Under the pieces are notes generated by a model. It was not told the origin of the DNA and made no database searches. It saw only the letters and a list, made by a program, of their open reading frames with translations. Both the position numbers and the translations under genes were made by a program. Shown in pieces: positions 27,335 through 38,440 of a DNA stretch of 64,000 nucleotides. The stretch's first letter is position 1. Each line of letters begins with the position of its first letter. The stretch is from Nansenia antarctica. Lineage: Eukaryota > Chordata > Actinopteri > Argentiniformes > Microstomatidae. The stretch is from assembly GCA_963989245.1 (NCBI GenBank), contig OZ022342.1, positions 12,414,297-12,478,296 of the forward strand. Reading direction: 5' to 3'.

Positions 27335-27735
27335 TACAGTCATGTGAAAAAGATAGGACATCCCATGAAAACCGTTTCATTTAAAAATATTGGGAGGCAA
27401 TATAACTAAACAAATAGTGAGTGAGTGAAAAAAACACATTTTTAAAATGATTTGTAATTTTCTTGTGATAATTAAAGTTAGTTTATTACTACTTAAAATG
27501 CCTAAAATTAGAATCAAGTGCACCACATCAGGTAGATTTTGAAGAGAAGCCTGCCTTATTTAAACATCAGACATTTAGTTTGGTTTGCTCTTGATTGTTG
27601 AGTGAGTGGTATCACCATAGTGAGGTCAAAAGAGCTCTCTGAGGAAGAAGGTTGTAGATGCATAGGAGTCTGGGAAGGGCTTTTAAAAGATCTCCAACAA
27701 TTAGAAATCAGCCATTCCACAATCCAGAACAATTC
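27335..27735 (+). pseudogene. Tc1-type transposase 5' remnant, plus strand
   Basis: The element starts with TA then CAGTCATGTGAAAAAGATAG, a known Tc1-type terminal sequence. A GTGAGGTCAAAAGAGCTCTC region codes for RSKELSEEEGC and then GLLKDLQQLEISHSTIQ. This is the helix-turn-helix N terminus of a Tc1/IS630 transposase, with the L-EIS-ST recognition-helix pattern. The similarity stops near 27735, so the DDE catalytic domain and the other end are gone. Confidence 0.75.
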
Positions 27736-27946
27736 TATTGCATTTCATCCTATTTTACTTTGCACAGCATTTTGCACTATTGAATCCACTGTAGTACGAA
27801 TGGTTACTACCACTGTGCTAAGTAAAATACACCCTGTGTACATAATAAAATAAAATAAAAAAGTACTCTTGTGTACATTGCGATGTAAGACATCAGTGAT
27901 TCTGATTCACATCTAAGCCTTTAGCAACCAGACCATTTATCAAGTG

Positions 27947-28200
27947 ATAACTGGGCCACATCCATATACTGGCCAAGGTCTGGCCTTTTCATGGTAAAGA
28001 TTGGACTCAGGTATGACAGCCAGTCGGCCCACTTCTGGCCCGGGAAACAAAGTCATAACTGGGCCACATCCACATGCTGGCAAAGGTCTGGCCTGTTCAT
28101 GGCAAAGATAAGACTCAGGAAAGGCAGCCAGAGCCTGTCCACTTCTGGCCCGGGGAACAAAGTTGTACTTGGGCCACATGATGTGGCCCACATCCACATG
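27947..28200. repeat. 108-bp minisatellite, about 2.3 units
   Basis: Unit 1 at 27947-28054, unit 2 at 28055-28164, and a partial third to about 28200. Each unit starts ATAACTGGGCCACATCC (GTACTT in the third) and contains AAGGTCTGGCC, GACTCAGG and CACTTCTGGCCCGGG. The minus-strand frame across it is periodic for this reason only. Confidence 0.85.
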
Positions 28201-28776
28201 CTGTTAGAAAACAGACCTAGGCTAAATCAGGGCCATAATTTCTCTGCTGACTGGGACAGAAGTCATACTGAAATGCCTGTATTTATAGATAAAGTGTACA
28301 CGTTATTATATTATTAAAAATGCATATGCTGGACAATTAACCAATGGTGGTATGTGTGACGTTTGGCTTGTTTGGACCTGATGCACAGTATTTGATTGAT
28401 TACATACTTACTGGATTGGTTGTTGCTATTTGACAGTAGCACATCAACATGACACACGCATTTCGTGGACAAAAAAGGAATTATGTTTTTCAATATTTTA
28501 TCATATAAAAGCGCTCATTGCTGTTGGTTGTCATGGAAACTTCTCTGTTTGGAGTGGCAGGTGTCACCGATCAATGTAGGAGTGAGCTGGAGGCTGGGGG
28601 CAATGTCAGCCCACTCAGGAGTGTGAATACAAAATCAACCAGTATAAAACCCACATTCATACAAATAAATCTGCACAGTGAAAAATCATAACATTATCTC
28701 TACCATTAGAAATATCCAGAAGATGCATCCGAGAGTCAGAGGGGTAGATTAAGGCCTACGGAGATATGTGTTTCTC
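28201..28776. other. No gene seen
   Basis: AT-rich sequence between the minisatellite and the candidate exon. Nothing supported. Confidence 0.5.
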
Positions 28777-28951
28777 TCATTCTCTGTCCAGCAGCGCAGG
28801 GTATAGACATGGCTTCCCATCTATCATACAGCAGTGTTTAAACATGGGAGAGTCTCCAAGCTCCCTTAACTCTCCCTCCATCTGACCGACCTGGCCATAT
28901 ATTAAATTGAGCCGCTCAGATACACGCGCCACAGGTGAAGGGGAGCCACGG
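28777..28951 (-). CDS. Candidate terminal coding exon, minus strand, unknown protein
   Basis: On the minus strand a splice-acceptor-like site (polypyrimidine CCCCCCTCCCACAG after a branch-like CTAGATTAAAT; AG at 28953-28952) precedes an open frame that enters at 28951. The frame runs 57 codons to a TGA at 28779-28777. The peptide starts RGSPSPVARVSERLNLIYGQ, has an acidic helix (VGQMEGELRELGD), and ends in a cysteine-containing segment (MFKHCCMIDGKPCLYPALL). It is not repetitive, has balanced codon use, and sits in locally GC-richer DNA. The same frame stays open upstream to 29115, so an unspliced longer frame is possible. I do not recognise the family. It could equally be a chance frame. Confidence 0.3.
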
Positions 28952-29115
28952 CTGTGGGAGGGGGGCTGATTTAATCTAGAAGGCTCTACTCTATGGAACA
29001 GAGATGCTGTTAGGGAGCCTGGGCCCAGCTCTCTGCCCCAAGGCTCTGGTCCCATAGCGGGAGCCATTTCACTTTGTAGCAGGACTCCTTGCTCACTGCC
29101 AAGTCCAAATCTCAT

Positions 29116-29685
29116 TCAGTACCACTATTGTTCCTCGAGCAAAGTGGCAACATCACAGCAAGCTTGTTTTTGTTTGTGCCACTTTTACTGGAAAGCTACT
29201 TCTGAGCTTGCAGGATTTGCTGTGGTATTGTCAACAAGAATATGCCTCAATATGTCATCAATATATATTAATATGAGCGGGGAACATAGGACCCTTTTTC
29301 GGGAGGGAGCTATGGTACCGTGGAACATAGGCTGTGTTTGAAATGGCATACTAGCATTATAACGTTATCATTGACTAAATGCCCTCTGGGCTCGTCACAA
29401 TGTCAATGATACATTATGATGGAAACGGATGGGCAAAGTCGTTGTTTGAATCAAAGAAAGTGATTTTAATAATTACAACCCTCCGATCAGAACCAACAAA
29501 AGATTGAACATAACGACAAAACAACAGAAAAGGGAAGGGTGATAACACAAAGCTGTGCAGACAGGTAAGAAGCCAGGAGTGGCGTGGTCTCTGGTCTTTT
29601 ATACTTTGAGCACCTGAGGAACAGGACACAGGTGTTAGTAATGAGACAATCAGACCCACACCACACAGGACAGACATGGAGACAG

Positions 29686-29690
<5 letters not shown>
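29116..29690. other. No gene seen
   Basis: The GGCTGTGTTTGAAATGGCATACTAGCAT string at 29331-29358 and the CATACT-rich sequence at 29864-29945 resemble the two ends of a common fish repeat. The intervening DNA holds a microsatellite. No gene is supported. Confidence 0.4.

Positions 29691-29757
<67 letters not shown>
29691..29757. repeat. (GT)n microsatellite
   Basis: Pure GT to about 29752, then GTATGTG. Confidence 0.98.
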
Positions 29758-31240
29758 AGAGTAAGCCAATGAAAATCCAATCCGGATGTGTACCAGACAA
29801 CAAATACCCCAACACCGAGACAGACAAACAGACAGATACCCATGTGGTCACACATCACAAGCATACTGCATACTAGCATACTCAATGAGTATATACTACA
29901 TACTGCCTACTGATTGCATAATAAGTATGCCAATACCAGCTGACCGTTTACACTGCAGTATGCATACTGCCTCCCAGAATGCATTTCGCACCAGCCGGTA
30001 GCAGGGAATTTAAATCCTCCATTTTAAACCTCCATTGGCTAAAAGCTGTACTTGTGGCTCTACAAGTGTTAACATATAATTTTATGAAGTTGTAATATGT
30101 TTTCAGGCGAGAAAGTAACCATATGTATTTCCAAAATGTGTCCAGTTTATCAAATCAACCCGTTTATGGAAGTTTTTTTTCCAACTTCTGTTCGCCAGCT
30201 ACATTACATTGCTTAGATACCTTCACTGAGTTCGACAGAAACATTGTAACATAATTAAAATCTGATAGACCTATTGAATGTGATCTGTTGGCTCATGTGA
30301 ATGCAATGTTTAGTAGTAAACAGCTGTTGGTATCTGATATCACCTGTTCTTAATGGCTGGTGATGGTGCTGCCTCTTTTGGGCGGCCAATTTCCTGAATC
30401 AAAGTTGATTTTGTGGACTTATTAGGAATGTCGAGGAGCAATGGTTCGCCTCACTTTTTTTAGTTTTTTTCTTTTGAGTTAGGGGTTTATTGTTTTGGGG
30501 AATGCTATCTTAGGGATCCAGGCTACTATACCCTGTTTGCTGAGGTGATTATGATTTATATTTCTACGCTAACCAACTAATGACCAGTCTCAACCTAATT
30601 TCCATTAATGCTAGCGGTCTCAATATCCCACATAAAATAATTTTAGAATTTTTGCACAAGAAAAACATTGACTTTGCTATGGTTCAGAAATCACATCTTC
30701 GGCAACTGTTCCTCTGGACATACTGACATTTTTTAATTCTTGAACTCTGTCTGGACACATTACCCCTACAAATGTAGTGAGGCACTCTTGAAAAGAATCC
30801 GAGAAGATTTTTCTGTGCTAGGCGATGAGCTGAGCTACCTCGTAGCTAGCCATTGTGGCATTTCCCTGTACTTTGTTGGGTAAGAAAATACTGCTGTGGA
30901 GTTAACAGGCTAGCTGTCCGATGTTTAACTTTCTGCTCTCGCTCTGTGCTAGTGTACACAGTTTAGGACAGATGTTTCGTTTCGTAGTGTCTTCAAACAT
31001 TATCATTTTTCATCACTGCAACAACTGCAAATCAAACAAACACACTTCCTCTTCTCTGAAACTGAACTTGTCAGAACAAATATACATTTTTCCACCATGC
31101 TGAAACTTTCAGCACTCACTTGCTATTTTCCGTCTTTTTGGTTCCGCCGTGTTCAACCCTTCATGGATTTTTTTGTAAAACTGAGGATAAAGTTTTCAAC
31201 GATAGGAATTTAATCAAATTTTAAAATGCAATGGTATACC
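29758..31240. other. No gene; CATACT-rich repeat at 29864-29945
   Basis: CATACTGCATACTAGCATAC and CTACATACTGCCTACTG recur within 80 bases. Beyond 30000 the DNA is AT-rich with T runs (30455-30475) and no supported feature. Confidence 0.45.
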
Positions 31241-31248
31241 CTTGGTAT

Positions 31249-32127
31249 TAGGGGTGTAATATGTACGGATCCCCCCCCACGGGTCGGCAGGCATGTGTAC
31301 TGCAGATCAATTGCAAAATGTAACCAAGTAATAGTATTACTTAATATCTATTGGAAATCACAATGTAGAGTTGCCATAAAAAGATAGATGCGACAGTTGC
31401 GTGCTTTGTTTTAAGCCCAATGATAGGTTGATAATGCAAACAAATATATAATCTGTTGTTTACTCACTACACGTGAAGCTGGGAATCCACAGCAACTAGC
31501 GTATCATGGCGAGTGCTAGTAACGTTGGTGGTGGAGAAGAACTCGTAAGGCCTCCCATGTCATTTAAATCCCATGTATGGGAGCACTTTGGCTTCTCTGT
31601 CAATTATAACAATGACGGAAGAAGGGTGGTCGATAAAAAAGTTACTGTGTGTAGGCATTGTGCAACGAGAAAGTCATATGAGGGAGGCGATAAGTCGAGC
31701 ATGACGCGACATCACCCTGATGTGACCCACATTTTTTTCATACCATGTTTAAAGGAAGGTTTCACTTTATTATTTAGTTAAAAGTGGCATAAAACATGTT
31801 TATTTGTCTGCTTTAAAGAGCCCAGTGATTAACTGCGGCAAGCAGGCGCCTCATCCCTCTCTCCTATATCATTTAAGTTGAATGTGTATTTCAGTATAGC
31901 CTAATATGTTTGAGTGTAGAATATGTTATATGTTTTACCAGTTTTGACATCTTGAATGTTGTTTTTTTGTTTCACACAATAAAAGTGGTGTTTTACAGAA
32001 TTCAAGAAAAAGCTGTTTTTATACAAATAAAAATAACATTTGTGTTGATCCGAAAAATTCTCAGATCCGTGACTCAAAAACCGAGACATGGTCCGATCCG
32101 TGAGTTAGGTGATCCGTTACACCCCTA
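31249..32127 (+). mobile_element. 879-bp hAT-type element keeping a BED-finger frame
   Basis: The ends are TAGGGGTGTAAT at the left and ATCCGTTACACCCCTA at the right. They are flanked by CTTGGTAT (31241-31248) and ATTGGTAT (32128-32135): an 8-bp target duplication with one change, as expected for hAT. The interior has a single protein frame (next entry) and then AT-rich untranslated sequence. The central transposase domain is absent, so the copy is non-autonomous. Confidence 0.85.
31506..31781 (+). CDS. BED-type zinc-finger fragment of a hAT transposase
   Basis: The frame starts ATG at 31506 and runs 91 codons. After MASASNVGGGEEL comes SFKSHVWEHFGFSVNYNNDG, then KKVTVCRHCATRKSYEGGDK with the CxxC zinc ligands, then SSMTRHHPDVTH with candidate histidines. 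This is the order of the BED finger at the N terminus of hAT transposases. Compared with the usual H-x(3-5)-H, the histidine helix looks shortened by a few residues, so metal binding is doubtful. The frame leaves the domain at FFIPCLKEG and stops. It has no catalytic DDE or dimerisation region. It is an element-encoded remnant, or at most a small DNA-binding protein. Confidence 0.75.
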   Translation: MASASNVGGGEELVRPPMSFKSHVWEHFGFSVNYNNDGRRVVDKKVTVCRHCATRKSYEGGDKSSMTRHHPDVTHIFFIPCLKEGFTLLFS

Positions 32128-32135
32128 ATTGGTAT

Positions 32136-32544
32136 ACACTATTTTGTAATGGGACATATTCCATTTTATTTTTAAAAGTCATGCCAGGCTGCCGTTTGCC
32201 CACTCCAGGTCTACAGCAATGCTGTTGGTGTTGGAGCTGCTCTGTCCCTGTGACCATTGTTCTACTGACCACGGATGGGGGGTAGTTGCCAACTGCTATC
32301 TTGCTGTCTTGCATTTTCATTAGAGTGTCGGCTTACCAGAAAAGTTCAGATTGCCACGTATATTAACCCCTCTGGAAGGGGTCTTTAAAGTCTCAAGGAA
32401 AGTGAGTGTTGTTTGGAAAACAACATCCACAATGACTGCCTCCATTGACGTTCATGAATGTATCTGTCCTCAAACATGAATCTTCAGTCTTCAGGTCTTA
32501 GGCAAGGTAGCTATACCCTCAACCATCCTCAACCATATAAACTC
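32136..32544. other. No gene seen
   Basis: Short spacer between two transposon fossils. No supported content. Confidence 0.45.
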
Positions 32545-32800
32545 GGAACATTCTAACATGGGAGTAGAGAGAATGGAATGACCTGCCAAGAGTCCAGACC
32601 TCAACCGAATTGAACACTTATGGGATCAGGTTGGGAGTGCTCTAAGTGTTAGAGTGACCAACACAACCACGCTGGCTGACCTGCAAGGACTCCTGGTTGA
32701 GGAATGGAATGCCATCCCACAGCAACGTGTCACCAGGTTGGTGACCAGCATGAGGAGGAGGTGCCTTGGCTGTTCCTGATGGTGTATTAAATGAATAAAG
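32545..32800 (+). pseudogene. Tc1/mariner transposase C-terminal fossil, plus strand
   Basis: From 32582 to the stop at 32777-32779 the plus frame reads PAKSPDLNRIEHLWDQVG, then a helix, then LVEEWNAIPQQRVTRLVTSM and RRRC. SPDLNPIE-W is the motif with the third catalytic acid (the E of IEHLW) of Tc1-type DDE transposases. EEW-x-IPQ-x(5)-L-x-SM-RR is their standard C terminus. Directly before PAK a TGA (32579-32581) stands where the family has tryptophan. In frame before it come MGVERME. Everything upstream of that, including both other catalytic acids, is missing. Dead copy. Confidence 0.88.
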
Positions 32801-35800
32801 TGTAAAATTGCCAATATGTCTTATTTGTTCCTTGTTACTGATTATGTAACAACTGATTATGTAGTAGCTGATGTTACTGAGAATACACTGTTTAGCATTG
32901 GCAAAGAACTTTGGCAAATTTGACTTGCGCTACCCACATAATCAGCTAGGCTGCTTATCCTATAAATGCATGATCCTTACAAGTTGGACATCATGGTAAT
33001 GGTAAATAAACAGGCTTTCCAACGATATAAAATACAATGCCAATTAGCATTGTAAAGACAGAGAAAGAATCGACCAAACACACATTTCTAAACTTTTTTT
33101 AAGAGTTTAGTTCAGCACATCACCTCCACTTGATGAATTCAATGACAAATCATGGTGGCGAGGGCAACCATTTACTGTATATCAAGTAGTGCTTGGGTAT
33201 CACAAGAAAGAGAAAATGACTGATGACTATCAAGAATTAAAAGCACTGATGCGCTGACCCCGGGAGAGCCAGTGGTACTCTGCTCAGATTGCCAACCCTC
33301 TGATAGGTATCGACTTGAATTACGAAAGCTCATGCACAACTACTCAGTCCATCTGGTTTGGACCAAGATGTGTGGAGTAAAAGTAATCAAGGAAAAGTTA
33401 TCCACCATTTCGTTCTGACAGAGTTGAACAGACTCCAGGTAATATATATATATATATGTATGTGTAAATGTTGGTTGGAAGTCCTGTTTGGTTATATGGC
33501 TTGCTCTAAGATGTTTGATTCTTGTTTCTTGGCATTTTTAAAAGCCTGTTTGTCTTTACAACTTCATTTTGATCTGTTTGAGCTTGTGAACTTCTTGAAC
33601 AGAAGCCTAGTATGCTACAGGGGTTCAAAGAGACTAATTTGGAGAAGGTAAAAGACCACTTCAATCTTAAAACAGATCTTAAGCATTCATTAATGAATTC
33701 ACTTAAACCCTCTTAAACTGACAGTGTTTTCTATCTAGCTTTCCCTCTAAGAATGATAACTGGGGCATTTCGCATTTCCAGTGGCTAAGCCTGGTCTTTG
33801 GCCCTTAGATTAGTGGTGACATCATCAAAGGGAAGCGGGAATACTTCTGACAACAAGCCTTAGAGTCAATCAGGAAGAGTCGAGGGAATAGACAACTTTT
33901 AAAAGTGGCTAATTCTACTATTCGAAACCCTTGCAAGACCCTTCAAAGTAATGATTTTAAGAACTCCCATAAGGGCATATTTAGTCAATACTGCATGAAA
34001 AAGTAAAAATTGCAGAGCTATCCACAAAATGTAGGGTATGATGCAAATGGTTCATTTGGGAACACAATGAAACCACTGTAACTGACATGAGTTGAAGGTA
34101 GGTAATCCTTAAGGATTAATTAGTCTTTATTCTAATGAATAAATAGCAGTGGTTGTATGTGTTGTCTTGGAGAGTATTGCTACCAAATATATGACTTAAA
34201 TACAATTGGGATGATATGCAGGTTTTTCCACATAATACACCAAGTGTGGAGAGGATTACCATCTATTAGTTTAAAACGTTGCATTGAGCCACGCCAAAAG
34301 CAGCTTGGCTGTTGTCAAAATGCCAAGCTGTGCATTGCTTAAGATCCCTCATGCACAGCCGTAGTGTCACTAAGCTGTGTCCTTACTGGAAATCTAGAGG
34401 AGCAAGAAACACAAAGAGGGTGGGGTGGCACAGAACACATATGGAGTCCATTAACTCTCCCTCTCCGCCTCCTCCTCCTCCTCCTTAATCTACGCAGGGG
34501 CTGGTGCATTTCAGAAGAAACCAAGCAAAGGCTTCAATCTTCATCTTTTAAAAAAGAGCAAAAAAGTGCATAAACACACACCAGGCTGCCAAGGGTTTTT
34601 TGTGGTTTCTGCTCCTCTAAAGAGAGGGAAGAAAATCCTAAAGGCTGGAGACTTCCAACTGAGACCACATTGAAAAGGCCACGTGGACCGTGAATCGCTT
34701 GGAATATGATCATGTTAATTTGAGCACTGTATATGGTCTGAGAACCTATAGAAAATATACAATTGTTTTCGCATAAATGTTTATGTAGATTTTCCTTCTT
34801 TTTCTAGTCTAGTCCTTGCCTAATCTTACATGGCAAAGCGATCAAGAAACAGTGCTTCCAGTGGACCATCACCCTGTAAAGACCTCATAAAGTTGCCCTT
34901 GCTGCATGTTATTCACATAGATTTTTGGATGAGAGCAAAGCTGAATTGTTCTTTGGCAGCTGTAACATGTATTTGGCACTGTGCAAAAAAACCTGACCTT
35001 GTCCCATTTGAGCCTTGCCAATCCAAGGGGAAAAGAGAGCTAGACAGAAAAGGCTGATGTGGAAGTGGAATCATCATGTTTGTTCTGACAAAGGAAGCGC
35101 AAACATTAGCAGGCGCCAGGGAAAAGTAACTGAGGGGGCACATGACATTTCTGAACAAAAAAAGAAGAAAACAATTTGAGCTTGATTTGAGTTTGGTAAT
35201 AGATAATAGGTAATTGATCAAACAATGATATACAATGCGTTTGTAGCCATAGTCATAGGCATAGCCTTGCCAGAGGAGAGCGGGCTACTGTGCCGCTTTA
35301 TAAAGAGACAGTGCATTTTAACAACTTTGCAAATAAACAATTACAACTATTTTACTCAAACATACACCAACATATATAGGTTATAGAAATGTAAGCTGAT
35401 AAGTTTTTAGGTAGGTAGGTAGGTAGGTTGGTGCTGACGACCTGACAAGACTTTCAATCCAGGCATCTGGCTTTCATTCAGTCAGTGGCTGACTCACATT
35501 AGATTGGCCGACAAGCGACAACTTCAGATCAGCTTCTTCCCAGAGACCAGCCTAGGCCAACCAAATGAGTGTTGTTTTTAGAGGAGGGAAGAGCAACGAT
35601 GGGATCTTGAGACAGTTAACCCTTTGTGGAGCGGATACAAAAGGTGTTTCAGTTTGATTAAATTTGGGGCACTAAAATTCAATATTCATTGCCCCCATCA
35701 AGTTGTGGCGCCGGGCCTGGACACTAGGGAATGGTGTAATGTCTATTGTCTAATGTCTATTGTCTATCTAACATTAACACTGACGTGTCCAACAACAATG

Positions 35801-36766
35801 GTAGTGAAAGTAGCAGCTATCGCTGCATCGAAAGGTTTGCTTTTCATATTGTATGTGCCATGCACTGCAAGACTCATTTCAATCCAATTAGGGTGAGCCA
35901 GATAGCTCATCACCTTGTTCACTCTGTGTTGAGAGGCCCAGTAAGGTCAAAATAAATTGAGCAGAAACATGGGTTCGGTAATGGAGGCCACCCATCGTTC
36001 TCATTCTAACGGTTCAATACAATGCAGGAGGCCGGGAGGGAGTTTGAATAAATGTTATTTTCCATTTGCTTGCACCGGTGCATTCCGGAGTGAAAAAAAG
36101 ATGCGGTGACCTGATGTGTTAAAGAACGTTTTAGGAGTTCTGGTTTGGTGGTAAACAAAAAAAATGACTGCCAGGTGGCACCACGAAGGCCACCACACAC
36201 AGACCTGGAAAAACACATCCCCCACAATAAGCATGCAGCTGTGGGAACACCGACCAACGGACTAAGCCCACCTACTGTGGTTCTGCAATCAACAGTGTTG
36301 TATTGTAGAACCAGTTGATCAGCATGTAAAGCTGAGGATGAAACGCCTCTCACATAGCAGTATTTGTTTGGAGATTATGGCGTAACTATGCAAACTGACG
36401 TGATATGCTGACTGAAGAAAAGCTGTCATGTAGGCCCACTCCTCTCACATTCACTTTGCACACACATACAGGGAAATCGATTTATATTCAGTAACAAACT
36501 CATAAAGATACTATGCCAAAAAGCCACTAGTACAATTGAAATCAAATCTATTACATCGTGGGTTATGCAATTGTCACGAAAACCATATGTATGGTAACAT
36601 ACCCAACATACTCCCAGTGTTAAACACATCAGTTTCTTTGGCCTTAACATGTCCAAAAGCAACAATGATGACAAGCTCAAGTACACGTAAGCAAGTAAGG
36701 TCAGTACCTTTGACATTTGACCTCCGCACACCATGATGCTGGTAAAACACCCTCTAGTAATGATAA

Positions 36767-36769
<3 letters not shown>
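32801..36769. other. No gene; minor simple repeats
   Basis: A (TA)n tract at 33438-33456 and a (GTAG)n tract at 35409-35429 are present. The 34460-34490 region has CTC-rich sequence that makes low-complexity arginine frames on the minus strand. Two somewhat larger open frames (34913-35221 minus, 36006-36353 minus) contain no domain I recognise and are treated as chance. Confidence 0.5.

Positions 36770-36827
<58 letters not shown>
36770..36827. repeat. (AC)n microsatellite
   Basis: Uninterrupted AC dinucleotides. The plus-strand neighbour sequence is ordinary. Confidence 0.98.
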
Positions 36828-36828
<1 letters not shown>

Positions 36829-37847
36829 TATTACGCAATCACAAAATGACTTGTGCTAATCCTCATCAGATTAACATGGCAAAGCGATGAACAAGAGGAG
36901 AAAGAGACATTGACCCAAAAAATTGCAGCTGTTGCTACATTCCAACAGCACCTAGATAATGCGTCTTAACACACATTCATATTAACCATTGGCCTTTTGA
37001 AAATATAGAAAACCCATCACAAAAACAATTATCCACTGGGATATGATAAAGTAGGCAATTTCATGCCCTACTGCTTGACTTGTCGTGTGCTAGTCAAGCT
37101 GATTTGTAAATCGCAGCCGTGTATCATCTTTATTTTTTCCCTGCATGTGCATGCCACCACCACAGGACTTTATTCATACAATATATGTTCAGAGGAACAG
37201 TTTTTTCAACAGTGAGGAAATGACATGGCACAAATACAACAGAGGACCAGACTGACATCGATCTATGATAAAAGGGGTCACAAGAAAATAGTATATTTTC
37301 TGCATTCACATAGACATATTGGGCTCCAATTAGCTTCTGCTAAATAGTGGTGTGCAGCACTAAAACCAGGTGAAAATTGTATGTCACCACAACATGTGTG
37401 TGCTCTGACTAACACAAACCTAGCACTGTACAGGCAATATAGGCGGGGACTATATGGAGTGTCAGTGCACTTTTCATGGGGAGTTGGCAAATTCAAACAT
37501 GATGTTCCACTTTCAATAATTACTAATAGACAAAAATAGACACTCATTTGATCATACTAGGAACAACAGTTGTTGCCTGTCGGGAATAATCTCTCCACCA
37601 GTACAGCCTCTATATATGTGGAACAGTACAGGCTGGTGTATATTTTCACTAAATTCTATAAGCTATATCCCCTAAAACATTGAATGACCAATCTTGCATA
37701 CATTGATCGCCTCCGCTCTCTTTGCCAATTACTTATTAATTCAACGAACCATGCATGTCTTTGACGGGGTATAAAATCAAATAAGACAGTATCTTGAAAA
37801 TCGTATACTGTAGATAACGATAATAATAGTAATAATTATTAAAGCTG
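36828..37847. other. No gene seen
   Basis: AT-rich DNA. No supported feature before the repeat that begins GCTGCAAGCAGTGATTATG. Confidence 0.5.
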
Positions 37848-38040
37848 CAAGCAGTGATTATGTCTCTTTTGGAGGTCAGGAGAATGTTGTGTTAGCTGTT
37901 GTGGCTTGGATTGAACTGACCAGAGTGTTGGGCACCACTTCCAATCATACTTGTTTACACGTTTCAATTAAGTTTCAAGCATCTCACAGGAAATTGAGCG
38001 ACAGCATACATGCTTCCTACACGCTTAGACCCCTAATAAA
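37848..38040 (+). repeat. Interspersed fish repeat (AAGCTGCAAGCAGTGA type)
   Basis: It begins AAGCTGCAAGCAGTGATTAT after an ATTATT stretch and ends CGCTTAGACCCCTAATAAAG. The same terminal string appears in the opposite orientation at 47297-47310 (AGGGGTCTAAGC), next to a long (ATT)n tract. The family is abundant in fish by recollection. No coding capacity. Confidence 0.5.
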
Positions 38041-38440
38041 GCAATAAATAAATAAATAAAATGCGGACGGCAAAAAAGTCAGATACTAAAAGACCACGGT
38101 GGGGGAAAGGTACTAGACATTAAAAGCAAGTTTAAATTTAAATGTAATTTAAAAGATGGGTTTTGAGTCAAGGTTTGAAGGAGGAAAGTGTATTCCTGTG
38201 CTTTGGGTAAGTGTTCCAAAACGTGGGTGCTTATTCCTGGTGATGGGGACACGGAGGTTAGCATCAGCTGATCGTAGGCTATAAGTGTCGATGGAGGAAT
38301 GCAGAGGGGTGGGGGGGGGGGGGTGCCATGTTGTCTTGTAGGTGGAGAGGAGAATATTGAATGGGATTCAGAATCTGGGAGCCAGTGGAGGTTTTGGAGG
38401 ACTGGAGTAATGTGGTCAGGAAAATATAGGAAAATATGCA
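38041..38440 (-). pseudogene. L2-like LINE ORF C-terminal fossil, minus strand
   Basis: On the minus strand the sequence opens HITPVLQNLHWLPDSES, matching the ITPVL-LHWLPV block near the end of fish L2-type ORF2. Further on, in a shifted frame, comes LEHLPKAQEYTF then FKPSLKTH-like codons. A G run at 38310-38324 and small indels break the frame. The left boundary (AATAAATAAATAAATAAAATG) is probably the 3' tail. Truncated and dead. Confidence 0.7.

Noticed and set aside
27940..28197. 85-codon minus frame with internal repeats, as a repeat protein
   Set aside because: The periodicity is that of the DNA minisatellite and the neighbouring frames are open as well.
34339..34524. Arginine-rich minus-strand frame as a nuclear localisation peptide
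   Set aside because: The arginines come from a CTC repeat at 34460-34485.
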